Shown here piece after piece: positions 10,304 to 19,758 of a stretch of DNA of 64,000 bases; the stretch's first letter is position 1; each line of letters opens with the position of its first letter. Below the pieces are notes generated by a model. The model worked only from the letters and a program-made list of their open reading frames with translations, did no database searches and had not been told where the DNA came from. Origin of the DNA: Oligoflexia bacterium (GTDB taxonomy: Bacteria > Bdellovibrionota > Bacteriovoracia > Bacteriovoracales > Bacteriovoracaceae); the NCBI GenBank assembly GCA_015231955.1, contig JADGAN010000003.1, positions 205,311 through 269,310 of the forward strand, read 5' to 3'. The position numbers and the translations under genes are program-made.

Positions 10304-11278
10304 ATGAGGGAAGTTGTTGGGTTGGTTGTGCATTATGCGAGGGATGAGAGGAATTTGTTGAATACGCGGAGGTGTGTGGAGTCGCTTGCGGTCGCGGGAG
10401 TGGAGAAGGTTTGGGTGGTGGATAATGGATCGCCAGTGGTACTTGAAGAGGGGTACAGCATTGCTCGCAGTGGGGTGCAGGTGGTGCGAAGTGAGGATAA
10501 TCTTGGGTATGCTGGAGCGATTAACTTGGGAATGAAGGTGATTGAGGAGAGTGAAAAGCAAGGTGGGAGCAAGGGGCAGCGGTTTATTTTTGTTTTGAAT
10601 AATGATGCTATTGTGGAAAAGGGGTGTGTGCAGAGGCTTTTAGAGTGCGAGCAAAGGCATGAGGCGATCTTGGCACCGGTGATTTATGATTTAGAGAGTG
10701 GGAAGGTTAGTGATTTGGGTGGAAGGATGAATCGCTTCACCATTTACTATCGAGAGCTAACCGCGATTCCAGAGAAGTTACAGGCCGTAGACTTTATCAC
10801 GGGCGCAGCGATGTTTGCCGAGAAGAAAGTGTGGAGGAAGATTGGACCATGGGATGAGCGCTTTTTTATGTATGCGGAGGATTTTGATTACTGTTTGCAA
10901 GCGGAGGATTTGGGGATAGCGCGAGTGATTGTTCCTGCAGCAAAGGTGTTGCATTCTAAAGGGAGCTCGAGTAAGAGCAATTGCAAGAGTGTTCCAGAGG
11001 GACTTAGTGCTTTTAGTATGTACCACATTCATCGCAATCGGGTTTGGTTGGCACAAAAGCGCCATGGGGTGGTCAAGTTTTGCTGCTTTTTATTGGTCTA
11101 TAGTGCAATTGTGGGCCTAAAGCTTATGAAGTGGTGCGCGCGCGATAGAAAACTTGCGGCCGCACTTTTTCGTGGTTATGCTGATGGAGTGTGGGGTGCA
11201 ATTTTAATTTCACTCTCAGGGTCGAAAAACCCCACCATCTGTTTAAAGTTTAACACTTCAAAAAGGATGACATCATAG
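10304..11278 (+). CDS. GT2 family glycosyltransferase (rhamnosyltransferase-like)
   Basis: Inverting GT-A enzyme. VVHYARDERN starts the nucleotide-binding fold, SEDNLGYAGAINLGM is the typical GT2 donor-site stretch, FVLNNDAIVEKG carries the DxD-like motif and FFMYAEDFDYCLQAEDLG is the catalytic ED block. The ATG at 10304 is preferred over an upstream TTG because a purine-rich AGGGGAGGAGAGGAG ribosome site lies just before it. The 5' part of the gene is strikingly G/purine-rich compared with its neighbours. Its 3' end overlaps the convergent wzt gene by 103 bp. It probably transfers rhamnose or a similar sugar during O-polysaccharide assembly. Confidence 0.85.
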   Translation: MREVVGLVVHYARDERNLLNTRRCVESLAVAGVEKVWVVDNGSPVVLEEGYSIARSGVQVVRSEDNLGYAGAINLGMKVIEESEKQGGSKGQRFIFVLNNDAIVEKGCVQRLLECEQRHEAILAPVIYDLESGKVSDLGGRMNRFTIYYRELTAIPEKLQAVDFITGAAMFAEKKVWRKIGPWDERFFMYAEDFDYCLQAEDLGIARVIVPAAKVLHSKGSSSKSNCKSVPEGLSAFSMYHIHRNRVWLAQKRHGVVKFCCFLLVYSAIVGLKLMKWCARDRKLAAALFRGYADGVWGAILISLSGSKNPTICLKFNTSKRMTS

Positions 11279-12420
11279 AGGCGATGATACACTTCAAGGC
11301 CATTTTCGGTAAAACTGGTTACTCCTAAGGAGAGAGCGTAGCCTCCTTGTTTTAGAGGGAGTTGTTGTTCAAAGGTGATTACTATGGTTTCGCCAGAGAG
11401 GAAAGTGCGACTGTTGATGGCGTTTGCTTTTTCCCCCAGGTAGTAGGTATTGGTTCCGGTGATCTCAACGCCTTTTAAATCTTTAATGGTGTAGGCGATA
11501 ATGGGATTTTCAATTTTTTGATGAAATTTAATTTTTAAGTGGATACTAAAGGGATCATCGGCGACGATGCGGTTACAGCGTTTGCCTTCGCTGTCGATCA
11601 GAGCATAGTCGAGGATCTCGGCCTGCTTATTTCCATAGGAGAGGCACTCACTTTGCTGTTGCTGCTGGGTCGATTGTGCTTCAATACCGCTCATCACTTG
11701 TTTGTAGTTATCGATAGCAGCTTTGGGAGATCCATCAAAAATTTTTTCTCCTTTGGAGAGGACGATTCCACGATGGCAGTATTGCATGACATATTCAAGG
11801 GAGTGAGTGACAAAGAGAATAGTTTTTCCCTGGTCGCGTAGTTTGTTGAAGTGGCGAAAGCATTTGGCCTGAAAGTTGATGTCTCCAACTGCCAAGGCCT
11901 CATCGACGATAAGGATATCGGGGTTGTTATGGATGGAGAGGGAGAAGGCCAGGCGAACAAACATACCACTTGAATACTTTTTCACTGGAACGTGAATGAA
12001 CTCTCCCAGGTCGGCAAAAGTGGTGATCTCAGGAATTTTTGCCTGCATTTCACGCCTGGTAAAACCAAAGAGGTGGCCATGGAAATAGATATTTTCAAGT
12101 CCGCTTAACTCAGGATTTAGGCCTGCGCCTAATTCAAGGAGGGCCGCGATTTTTCCATGTGCTTGCACCTCTCCACTACTCGGAGGTGTAATACCAGTTA
12201 ATACTTTCAGTAAGGTGGATTTTCCAGAGCCGTTAGGGCCAATGATGCCTACACACTCGCCGGCAGTGATAGTGATATTGATATTCTTTAGTGCGGGAAA
12301 GATATTGGCGGGGGTGAAGATGTTTTTTAAATTGCTGGCAAAGGAGCTTTTGCTTCCTTTCGTGAGTAGTGGATAGTTTTTGCAGAGATTTTTTATCGTA
12401 ATCATTGCTGGTGTTGTCAT
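11176..12420 (-). CDS. wzt: Polysaccharide ABC exporter ATPase, Wzt type with carbohydrate-binding C-terminal domain
   Basis: ATPase of an ABC system that exports lipid-linked O-polysaccharide across the inner membrane. Walker A is GPNGSGKST, the signature is the Wzt-type YSSGMFVRLAFS and Walker B is ILIVDEALAVGD. After the NBD (~1-245), a linker with a short Gln run (STQQQQQS, DNA ~11655) leads into a beta-rich domain of ~150 residues like the Wzt C-terminal domain, which recognises glycan termini. It is encoded with the permease gene, whose stop lies 11 bp upstream. The last 103 bp overlap the opposite-strand GT2 gene. Confidence 0.92.
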   Translation of the reverse strand: MTTPAMITIKNLCKNYPLLTKGSKSSFASNLKNIFTPANIFPALKNINITITAGECVGIIGPNGSGKSTLLKVLTGITPPSSGEVQAHGKIAALLELGAGLNPELSGLENIYFHGHLFGFTRREMQAKIPEITTFADLGEFIHVPVKKYSSGMFVRLAFSLSIHNNPDILIVDEALAVGDINFQAKCFRHFNKLRDQGKTILFVTHSLEYVMQYCHRGIVLSKGEKIFDGSPKAAIDNYKQVMSGIEAQSTQQQQQSECLSYGNKQAEILDYALIDSEGKRCNRIVADDPFSIHLKIKFHQKIENPIIAYTIKDLKGVEITGTNTYYLGEKANAINSRTFLSGETIVITFEQQLPLKQGGYALSLGVTSFTENGLEVYHRLYDVILFEVLNFKQMVGFFDPESEIKIAPHTPSA

Positions 12421-12431
12421 TGCTTTTGTTC

Positions 12432-13244
12432 CTAAAGGAGGTCTGCAAATTGTGGACGCATTCTTTTAAAGCACCACTGGCCGAAAAAGAGGATGACAAA
12501 AGTGATGATCCAAAAATAAAGAGTAAACCCTGGTTTTTCCCAAAAAGCGACTCCTTGAAGAAGGGTGTCTCGATATCCGGAGACGATGTAGTAGAGAGGA
12601 TTTAGCTTAAAGAAAAGTTGATATTGTTGAGGAAGTTGCTCGAGATTCCAAAAGATGGGAGTGAACCAGAAGAAAAATTGCACCAAGATTGCTACCATAT
12701 AGATGAGGTCACGAGCAAGGACAGCAATAGAGGAGAGGATAAGAGAGATGCCCGCAAGGAGCATCGTAGTCGCCAAGAGGTAATAGGCCAGTTGGAAAAA
12801 GGTAAACAGCGATAGCGGAACCTTCATGATGAGAAGAAACAGAAAGGTAAGCGCGAGGATAGAGAGGTGAATAATGAGTGCAGAAAATATTTTTACAATA
12901 GGAAGCAGGTGTGCAGGGAAGGGAACTTTTTTGATGATAAAAGCGTACTCATGAATGGAGGCAGTTGCAGAGATCAAAGAGTCGCTAATAAAAAACCAAG
13001 GGGCAAGACCGCAGGTGAGCCAGAGGACAAAGGGGATGTTTTCGTTGCCCATAGGAATGGAGGAGACTTTAAATCCTAGCTGAAAAACCATGATTAACAC
13101 CAAAAGTGTGACCATGGGATAGGCAAAGGCCCAGGCCACACCCAAGAGGGAGCCAAGGTATTTTTTGTTAAAATCGCTTAAAACAAAATCGTAAAGAAAC
13201 TCTAAATTATGTCTTGAGATGGAGAGGTGAAATTTGCTATTCAT
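12432..13244 (-). CDS. wzm: Polysaccharide ABC exporter permease, Wzm type
   Basis: ABC-2 type membrane protein. An amphipathic start (FLYDFVLSDFNKKYLGSLLGVAWAF region) is typical of Wzm/TagG/KpsM proteins, followed by about six hydrophobic helices. The FWFTPIFW and LNPLYYIVSGYRD motifs are the usual C-terminal signature of this family. It forms the channel for the glycan exported with the adjacent ATPase. The gene diverges from rmlA across 138 bp, so the exporter and sugar-nucleotide genes may share a regulatory region. Confidence 0.92.
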   Translation of the reverse strand: MNSKFHLSISRHNLEFLYDFVLSDFNKKYLGSLLGVAWAFAYPMVTLLVLIMVFQLGFKVSSIPMGNENIPFVLWLTCGLAPWFFISDSLISATASIHEYAFIIKKVPFPAHLLPIVKIFSALIIHLSILALTFLFLLIMKVPLSLFTFFQLAYYLLATTMLLAGISLILSSIAVLARDLIYMVAILVQFFFWFTPIFWNLEQLPQQYQLFFKLNPLYYIVSGYRDTLLQGVAFWEKPGFTLYFWIITFVILFFGQWCFKRMRPQFADLL

Positions 13245-13382
13245 CGTTGTTTTGTGGGTCGTGTTATTTAATATTCATGGTGGCCGTATCCAACATTACT
13301 TTGTATATTTTGAAAACGGAATAAGCTTTCAGCAGTTTTACCAATTTATTATTATTATTGTTGTTATAAGGGGTGAGCATCC

Positions 13383-14369
13383 ATGGTAGTACCTAAGATG
13401 AAAGGAATTATTTTGGCCGGAGGAAGTGGTACGCGGCTTTATCCTGCAACGATTTCAATTTCCAAACAGCTTTTGCCGGTTTTTGATAAACCCATGATCT
13501 ATTACCCACTATCAACGCTGATGTTGGCGGGAATTCGTGACGTTTTAATCATTACTACTCCACAAGATCTGCCACTTTTTCAGTCGCTATTAAAAGATGG
13601 GAGCAGCATTGGAATGAACTTGCAATATGAGGTGCAGCCAAGGCCAGAAGGACTGGCGCAGGCCTTTATTATTGGTGAAAAATTCATTGGAAAAGATAAT
13701 GTTACACTGATTCTTGGGGATAATATTTTTTATAGCTATGGACTTACTTCTATGCTTGAGCGCTCTGCTAAATTACAGTCGGGGGCGGTGGTTTTTGGAT
13801 ATTATGTGAACGATCCTGAACGCTATGGAGTAGTGGAGTTTGATGATCAATTGAATGTGATCAGTATTGAAGAGAAACCAAAGCTTCCTAAATCAAACTA
13901 TGCCGTAACTGGACTCTATTTCTATGATAATCAGGTGGTAGAGATTGCAAAAAATCTTAAACCATCGGCGCGAGGGGAGTTAGAGATCACCTCTGTTAAT
14001 CAAGAGTATCTCAAGCGTAAGCAGTTAAGGCTTGAAATTTTAGGACGTGGAACTGCTTGGCTGGATACAGGGACGCACGAGAGTTTATTGGAGGCCTCCA
14101 ATTTTGTTGCAACCATTGAACATCGTCAGGGATTAAAGATTGCTTGCTTGGAAGAGGTTGCCTTCAATAAAGGTTTTATTGGAGAAGAGGAGCTTTTAAC
14201 GCTGGCCCATCCCATGAGAAAAAATCAGTATGGAGAGTATTTGATTCGTTTGGTAGCGCGCTCTCGTGAAGAGGGAAAGAAAAATTTTGGAGTGAGTCTT
14301 GCTTCCTCCTCTGGCGTCACGGTTACGAATTTAGGAGTGAGCGATGTTCGTACACAAAACGCCCATTGA
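13383..14369 (+). CDS. rmlA: Glucose-1-phosphate thymidylyltransferase
   Basis: First step of dTDP-L-rhamnose synthesis: glucose-1-phosphate + dTTP to dTDP-glucose. Signature [16 protein letters not shown] and [20 protein letters not shown] lie near the N-terminus, with LILGDNIFY and the EEKP segment following. The core is full length, with an extra tail of ~30 residues ([12 protein letters not shown]...) after the usual YG-x-YL end. The ATG at 13383 follows GGGGTGAG; a second in-frame ATG at 13398 (MKGIILAGG) is an alternative. The 3' end overlaps rmlC by 26 bp. Confidence 0.96.
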   Translation: MVVPKMKGIILAGGSGTRLYPATISISKQLLPVFDKPMIYYPLSTLMLAGIRDVLIITTPQDLPLFQSLLKDGSSIGMNLQYEVQPRPEGLAQAFIIGEKFIGKDNVTLILGDNIFYSYGLTSMLERSAKLQSGAVVFGYYVNDPERYGVVEFDDQLNVISIEEKPKLPKSNYAVTGLYFYDNQVVEIAKNLKPSARGELEITSVNQEYLKRKQLRLEILGRGTAWLDTGTHESLLEASNFVATIEHRQGLKIACLEEVAFNKGFIGEEELLTLAHPMRKNQYGEYLIRLVARSREEGKKNFGVSLASSSGVTVTNLGVSDVRTQNAH

Positions 14370-14898
14370 GGGCCTCTTGATCTTGGAACCGCGAGTGTTT
14401 AAAGATGATCGCGGTTATTTTTTTGAAGGGTATAATGCCCGTGTTTTGTCTGAGTTGGTGGGACTTGCGATGAATTTTGTCCAAGATAATCAGTCGCTCT
14501 CTTCCTATGGAACTCTTCGTGGATTGCACTTTCAAACAGGTGAGTCTATTCAGGCAAAATTGGTACGAGTGCTTTGCGGGCGTGTGTGGGATGTGGCGGT
14601 TGATTTAAGGCCTGGATCCAAAACCTACAAGCAACACTTTGGACTGGAATTATCAGATGAGAATAAGTTGCAATTTTTTATTCCTAGGGGTTTTGCTCAC
14701 GGATTTGTAGTCTTGAGTGATAAGGCCGAATTTTTTTATAAAGTTGATAATTACTACTCTAAGGCACACGATGCTGGTATTTTTTACGATGATGTTGAAT
14801 TAGGGATAAAGTGGCCGATTCCGAGAGAGCATGTGATATTATCGGAGAAGGATCGAGCGCTACCAAATTTTTCTTCATGTGCAAAGGAGCTGTTTTGA
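14344..14898 (+). CDS. rmlC: dTDP-4-dehydrorhamnose 3,5-epimerase
   Basis: Cupin-fold epimerase that inverts C3 and C5 of dTDP-4-keto-6-deoxyglucose. RGLHFQ holds the catalytic His. [18 protein letters not shown] and [14 protein letters not shown] are family signatures, and [10 protein letters not shown] carries the conserved Tyr region. At 184 aa it has normal length. It starts inside the end of rmlA, and its stop overlaps the rmlD start as TGATG, indicating translational coupling. Confidence 0.96.
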   Translation: MFVHKTPIEGLLILEPRVFKDDRGYFFEGYNARVLSELVGLAMNFVQDNQSLSSYGTLRGLHFQTGESIQAKLVRVLCGRVWDVAVDLRPGSKTYKQHFGLELSDENKLQFFIPRGFAHGFVVLSDKAEFFYKVDNYYSKAHDAGIFYDDVELGIKWPIPREHVILSEKDRALPNFSSCAKELF

Positions 14899-15788
14899 TG
14901 ATTTGGGTAGTTGGAGTTGAGGGACAGCTCGGACATGAATTAAAGTGTTTGCTTACAAGTGAGAGTTTGGAGCGAGAGAGTGTCTTCACGGCGGTTCATG
15001 AGTGTGATATCACCAAAATCGATACGATTAGAGCAGTGGTGAAAAAGCACCCTGCGATTAAAACTATTGTGAACTGTGCCGCTTATACGGCGGTTGAAAA
15101 GGCAGGTGAGGAATCACAGCGTGCCTTTGCAGTCAATAGTGAAGGGCCTGGAAATTTGGCCAAAGTGGCAGCAGAGTTTGATCTCACGCTTTTTCATATT
15201 TCAACAGATTATATCTTTTCCGGAAAACATTTCACTCCTTATAAAGAGGAGGATGATGCCTCTCCTCTTTCTGCCTATGGTGCAAGCAAATGGCAGGGAG
15301 AGCTTGCTGTACGCGCATTTGCTTCGCGTTCGGTAGTGATTCGTACCTCCTGGCTCTATTCGAGTTATGGACACAATTTTGTAAAGATTATTTTGGAGAA
15401 GGCGAAGAAGAGTGCTGATGCGAATGCGAATGTAAACAATGGGAACTTGCGAGTAGTGTATGATCAGATTGGCTCACCCACTTTTGCTGGTGATTTGGCG
15501 GCGGCAATTTTAGAGATCTCTAAGAGAGAGTTGCAAGGACATGCAATTTATAATTATACCAATGAGGGTATAACCAGTTGGTACGATTTTGCTAAGGCGA
15601 TTGTAGAGATTGAAGGCATTGAGTGTGAGATAACTCCTATTTTAAGTAGCGAGTACCCATCAAAGGTTGAGCGCCCCATGTATTCAGTTTTAAATAAGAG
15701 TAAGATAAAACAAGAGATTGGAATAAAAATTCCTCATTGGAGAGAGAGTTTAAAGAGGTGTTTATGTCAAATACAAAAACGATCTTAA
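14898..15788 (+). CDS. rmlD: dTDP-4-dehydrorhamnose reductase
   Basis: NADPH-dependent SDR that makes dTDP-L-rhamnose. The start at 14898 overlaps the rmlC stop and gives the expected [15 protein letters not shown] nucleotide-binding N-terminus; an in-frame upstream ATG inside rmlC is unlikely. NCAAYTAVEKAG, the HISTDYIFSG block and YGASKWQGE (YxxxK catalytic pair) are present. A short low-complexity insertion rich in Asn/Ala (ADANANVNNGN, DNA ~15417-15450) sits in the loop before the VVYDQIGSPTF motif. The 3' end overlaps rmlB by 25 bp. Confidence 0.95.
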   Translation: MIWVVGVEGQLGHELKCLLTSESLERESVFTAVHECDITKIDTIRAVVKKHPAIKTIVNCAAYTAVEKAGEESQRAFAVNSEGPGNLAKVAAEFDLTLFHISTDYIFSGKHFTPYKEEDDASPLSAYGASKWQGELAVRAFASRSVVIRTSWLYSSYGHNFVKIILEKAKKSADANANVNNGNLRVVYDQIGSPTFAGDLAAAILEISKRELQGHAIYNYTNEGITSWYDFAKAIVEIEGIECEITPILSSEYPSKVERPMYSVLNKSKIKQEIGIKIPHWRESLKRCLCQIQKRS

Positions 15789-16789
15789 TCACTGGTGGCG
15801 CTGGGTTTATTGGATCCAACTTTGTGCCCTATTTTTTAGAGACACATGCAAACTATAAAGTTGTCAATTTTGATAAACTCACCTATGCCGGTGATCTGAA
15901 AAATTTAAGTGAAGTTGAGAATAACCCTCGTTATGTTTTTATCAAGGGTGATATTTGTGATCGGGCCCATGTGGAAAAAGTTTTTAGTGAGCACAATGTT
16001 CAAGGCGTGATCCATTTTGCAGCAGAATCGCATGTTGATAACTCCATCACCGGTCCCGATACCTTTATTCAAACCAATATTCAAGGCACCTTTGTGATGA
16101 TCGATGTGGCAAGAAAGTTTTGGATGAAGTCGCCCTTTACTTATAAAGAGGAGCATGTAGGAGCGCGCTTTCATCATATCTCCACTGATGAGGTTTATGG
16201 AACTTTAGGAGCAGAGGGATTGTTTACAGAGAAGACACCCTATGCCCCCAACTCTCCTTATAGTGCGGCCAAGGCCAGTAGCGACCTTATTGTAAGAAGC
16301 TATCACCATACCTACGGTATGAGTACGGTTACTACCAATTGTTCAAACAATTATGGGCCCAAACAGCATGATGAAAAATTGATTCCCACTATTATTAGAA
16401 AAGCGCTCAAAGCAGAGGCGATTCCTATTTATGGGGATGGAAAAAATGTACGTGATTGGCTATATGTTTTAGACCATTGTCGAGGCATCGATCTTGCTTA
16501 TCATAAAGGCGCTGATGGAGAGACGTATAATATTGGTGGTAGAAATGAACGCACCAACTTGCAAATTGTGGAATCGATTTGCAATATTTTAAATGAGTAT
16601 CGTCCTAGGAGCAGTGGCCGCTATCAAGATTTGATCACCTTTGTTGCCGATAGGCCTGGACACGATCGTCGCTATGCCATCGATGCTACTAAGATTGAAG
16701 AGGAATTAGGCTGGAGAGCACAGGAGAATTTTGAAAGTGGGATTGTAAAGTGTGTGTGTTGGTATTTGGATAGATTGTTGCTGAGTTGA
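15764..16789 (+). CDS. rmlB: dTDP-glucose 4,6-dehydratase
   Basis: Extended SDR that converts dTDP-glucose to the 4-keto-6-deoxy intermediate. The ATG at 15764 is preceded by AAAGAGG and gives ILITGGAGFIGSNFV, the Rossmann motif. HFAAESHVDNSI, HISTDEVYGTLG, and YSAAKASSD (YxxxK) follow, then NCSNNYGPKQ and RDWLYVLDHCRG. Normal length (341 aa). It is last in the overlapping rml block, although it acts second in the pathway. Confidence 0.96.
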   Translation: MSNTKTILITGGAGFIGSNFVPYFLETHANYKVVNFDKLTYAGDLKNLSEVENNPRYVFIKGDICDRAHVEKVFSEHNVQGVIHFAAESHVDNSITGPDTFIQTNIQGTFVMIDVARKFWMKSPFTYKEEHVGARFHHISTDEVYGTLGAEGLFTEKTPYAPNSPYSAAKASSDLIVRSYHHTYGMSTVTTNCSNNYGPKQHDEKLIPTIIRKALKAEAIPIYGDGKNVRDWLYVLDHCRGIDLAYHKGADGETYNIGGRNERTNLQIVESICNILNEYRPRSSGRYQDLITFVADRPGHDRRYAIDATKIEEELGWRAQENFESGIVKCVCWYLDRLLLS

Positions 16790-16809
16790 ATTGAGTTGAT
16801 ATAAATGAT

Positions 16810-17658
16810 ATGATAAGAGCTTTTTATTACGATGTTGTCGTCTCTGTTGTTCTCTATCAGAATAGCTTGCAAACCATTGAACGTTTGCTTGCTTCTTTTT
16901 CTAAAACCCATCTCAGTATTAAAGTTTTTTTGATCGATAATTCGCCAGCTCCCATGAAGTTGGAGTGTGGTGGTTATACTTTTCCAGTGCGCTATCACTT
17001 TAGTGGTAAAAATTTGGGGTTTGGTAGTGCCCATAATACCATATTAAACAATGCCCTGATTAACTCTAAATATTTTTTAGTGGTTAACCCCGATATCTAT
17101 TTTAATGATGAAGATCTGGTGCTCGATCGCTTGTTTCATTTTATGGAAGAGCAGAGGCACAAAAATGTCGGGCTGGCGATTCCAAAAATCTTAAATCCTG
17201 GTGGATCTATCCAATATGTGAATAAGCGCTTGCCAACACCGGCGATTTTTTTCTTAAGAAAATTTTTATACAATTATCGAAAACTCTCCGTCGTGAATCG
17301 GGCGCTAGATGCGTATGAGATGCGCGAGATGGATTTTAATCGCAAATTGGTGTGTCCGCATGTGAGTGGTTGCTGCTTATTTATTCGCAGAGAAATTTTG
17401 GATAGAATTGGTGGCTTTGATGAGAGGTTCTTTTTGTATTTTGAAGACACCGACTTTTCAAGGAGAGTTTCGCGTGTTTCCAAAGCGGTGGTGGTTTCAG
17501 ATGTGGCGGTTTATCATGAGTGGGCCCGAGGAACACATCGAAATATGCTACTCCTTGGGCATACGCTAGTTTCCGCCTGGAAATATTTTCACAAGTGGGG
17601 TTGGATTTTTGATCGAGAGAGAAGAAGATTGAATAGGGCGGTAACCTATTATGAATAA
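16810..17658 (+). CDS. GT2 family glycosyltransferase
   Basis: GT-A enzyme of the rhamnosyl/galactofuranosyl-like group. VVLYQNSLQTIERLL begins the fold, FSGKNLGFGSAHN is the donor-binding stretch, FLVVNPDIYFND carries the metal-binding DxD-like motif and FFLYFEDTDFSRRV the catalytic ED motif. It starts 20 bp after rmlB with only a weak ribosome site and overlaps the next glycosyltransferase by 8 bp, so it belongs to the same transcript. It probably uses dTDP-rhamnose made by the preceding enzymes. Confidence 0.85.
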   Translation: MIRAFYYDVVVSVVLYQNSLQTIERLLASFSKTHLSIKVFLIDNSPAPMKLECGGYTFPVRYHFSGKNLGFGSAHNTILNNALINSKYFLVVNPDIYFNDEDLVLDRLFHFMEEQRHKNVGLAIPKILNPGGSIQYVNKRLPTPAIFFLRKFLYNYRKLSVVNRALDAYEMREMDFNRKLVCPHVSGCCLFIRREILDRIGGFDERFFLYFEDTDFSRRVSRVSKAVVVSDVAVYHEWARGTHRNMLLLGHTLVSAWKYFHKWGWIFDRERRRLNRAVTYYE

Positions 17659-18796
17659 CAGAAGCGTAAGAGTGATGTACGATTTTCAAATATTTGTGCG
17701 CCAAAAATTTGGAGGTATCTCTCGCTATTTTCAACAGCTAATTGCAACGGCGGCGGTTCTCGATGTGGATTATACTCCCTTGATTCGCTCTTACCTTTCT
17801 CAGAATCACTATATCAGAGAGGACGATATTTGCCGGAATGCTGTTTTAATGTCCTTCTTGATGGATCCTAAATTTGCATGGGCCTTTGAATCCAAATTTA
17901 AAGGGAAATTGGCGATTTTCTCTGCGATCAATAAGTTGTTGCTTACCCCTTCTCTCCTCTTTGAGGATTATGATACTCTTCATCCAACCTACTATGATCC
18001 CTATTTGCTAAAATTTAAGGGAAAAAAAGAGTTGGTTATTACCGTTTATGATATGATCCATGAGATCTACCCACAATATTTTAATCGTCGGGATAAGAGT
18101 GCTGAACACAAGCGCCGCTTATTAGCAGCGGCAGATAAAATTATTGCGATCTCAGAAAATACCAAGCGTGATGTTTTGCGTTTTTATCCGCAGATACCGG
18201 AGCAAAAGATTAAAGTGATCTATCTTGGAACATCAGATTTTCAGGGTTCGGCCGATCCCTTGATTAAACTTCCGGAGCGCTATCTTTTGTTTGTTGGCAA
18301 TCGTGATGTCTACAAAAATTTTGCACTCTTGTTGCAGGCGATAGCGCCACTGTTACAAAAGCAAAGTGATCTCTACCTAGTGTGTGCTGGCGGGGGAAAA
18401 TTTAATAATGAGGAGCTGTTTTTAATCGAAAGACTTGATGTAAAGGATAAAGTGATCCATTATTATGCTGGCGATAGCGACTTGGCCCACTTTTATAAGA
18501 AAGCCACTTGTTTTATCTTTCCAAGTTTATATGAAGGCTTTGGGATTCCGGTGCTGGAGTCGTTTGCGTGTGGTTGTCCAGCGGTGCTCTCTTCAGTGAG
18601 TTCGCTCCCTGAAGTTGCTGGTGATGGTGCTGCCTACTTTGATCCTAAGGATGAGGCGTCGATCTTTAAAACGGTTTGCGAGGTGGTGACTTCAGAGAAG
18701 CTTCGAAGAGAGTTAGTAAGTAAAGGGTGCAGGCGATTAAAAGAGTTTTCAAAAGAGAAAATGGCAATGGAGACGTTAGCGCTCTATCGTAGCTAG
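17651..18796 (+). CDS. GT4 family glycosyltransferase
   Basis: GT-B retaining glycosyltransferase. The N-terminal domain has VMYDFQIFVRQKFGGISRYF, typical of glycogen-synthase-like GT4 enzymes. The C-terminal domain contains LLFVGNRDVYKNF and the EX7E region FPSLYEGFGIPVLESFACGCPAV. Normal length (381 aa). It overlaps the upstream GT2 by 8 bp and is presumed to act in the same repeat-unit assembly. Confidence 0.9.
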   Translation: MNNRSVRVMYDFQIFVRQKFGGISRYFQQLIATAAVLDVDYTPLIRSYLSQNHYIREDDICRNAVLMSFLMDPKFAWAFESKFKGKLAIFSAINKLLLTPSLLFEDYDTLHPTYYDPYLLKFKGKKELVITVYDMIHEIYPQYFNRRDKSAEHKRRLLAAADKIIAISENTKRDVLRFYPQIPEQKIKVIYLGTSDFQGSADPLIKLPERYLLFVGNRDVYKNFALLLQAIAPLLQKQSDLYLVCAGGGKFNNEELFLIERLDVKDKVIHYYAGDSDLAHFYKKATCFIFPSLYEGFGIPVLESFACGCPAVLSSVSSLPEVAGDGAAYFDPKDEASIFKTVCEVVTSEKLRRELVSKGCRRLKEFSKEKMAMETLALYRS

Positions 18797-18819
18797 TAGC
18801 TAGAAGCTAGGAGATTAAT

Positions 18820-19758
18820 GTGAGAGATAAGAGTAAGAAAATTTTTGTGGCCGGACATAAGGGGCTAGTTGGCAGTGCAATTGTAAAGGTTTGCAAAGAT
18901 AATGGTTATAGCAACATCTTAACTCGCACGCGAGAGGAGTTAAACCTTACCAATGCAAGCGCTGTTGAGGAGTTTTTTAAGAAGGAGCGGCCACAGTATG
19001 TTTTTATCGCTGCCGCCAAGGTGGGTGGCATTCACGCAAACAGCACCTACCCAGTGCAATTTTTGCTCGATAACCTAAAGATCGAGTGTAATCTGATCGA
19101 ATCGTCCGCAAAGTATGAGGCCGAAAAAGTGCTTTTTCTCGGTTCCAGCTGTATCTACCCGCGATTAGCACCACAACCGCTGAAAGAGGAGTACCTGCTG
19201 ACAGGGTTGCTCGAACCCACCAATGAGGCGTACGCCATCTCTAAAATTGCAGGTATCAAACTTTGTCGCGCTTATTACCGCCAATATGGTAAAAATTTTA
19301 TTTCAGTGATGCCTTGTAACCTTTACGGTCCAAACGATAACTATCATCCTACAGAGTCACACGTGCTTCCAGCGCTTATCAGGCGCTTTCACTTTGCAAA
19401 ATTAAACAATGATAAAGAGGTGGTGGTGTGGGGCACGGGCAAACCTTTACGAGAATTTTTATACAGTCTTGATTGTGCAGAGGCTTGCCTCTTTTTAATG
19501 GAAAATTGTGATGCTAGCGAGATTGGAGAATTTATCAACATTGGAAGTGGTCGTGAATATCCTATTGCAAGCTTAGTAGAGTATGTAAAAAAGACTGTAG
19601 GATACCAAGGAAATATCGTCTTTGATCACACCAAACCCGATGGTACGCCCAGAAAGGTGATGGATATTAGTCGCATTACTGCTCTTGGGTGGCGGCCCAA
19701 GTTTTCGTTGGAAGATGGCTTAGCGCTCGCATATGAAGATTTTCTAAAAAAAATGTAA
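18820..19758 (+). CDS. fcl: GDP-L-fucose synthase
   Basis: NADPH-dependent epimerase/reductase of GDP-4-keto-6-deoxymannose, giving GDP-L-fucose. FVAGHKGLVGSAIV is the Rossmann motif, AAAKVGGIHAN the family signature, FLGSSCIYP and YAISKIAG (YxxxK) the catalytic parts. GTG start with AGGAG just upstream, the ATG two bases earlier being followed at once by a stop. No gmd (GDP-mannose dehydratase) is in the window, so the substrate must come from elsewhere. Its stop codon lies inside the left end of a long palindromic repeat. Confidence 0.93.
   Translation: MRDKSKKIFVAGHKGLVGSAIVKVCKDNGYSNILTRTREELNLTNASAVEEFFKKERPQYVFIAAAKVGGIHANSTYPVQFLLDNLKIECNLIESSAKYEAEKVLFLGSSCIYPRLAPQPLKEEYLLTGLLEPTNEAYAISKIAGIKLCRAYYRQYGKNFISVMPCNLYGPNDNYHPTESHVLPALIRRFHFAKLNNDKEVVVWGTGKPLREFLYSLDCAEACLFLMENCDASEIGEFINIGSGREYPIASLVEYVKKTVGYQGNIVFDHTKPDGTPRKVMDISRITALGWRPKFSLEDGLALAYEDFLKKM

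Noticed and set aside
14811..14897. Longer N-terminus for RmlD starting inside rmlC
   Set aside because: The Rossmann start [12 protein letters not shown] begins at 14898, and the added residues are just rmlC read in another frame.
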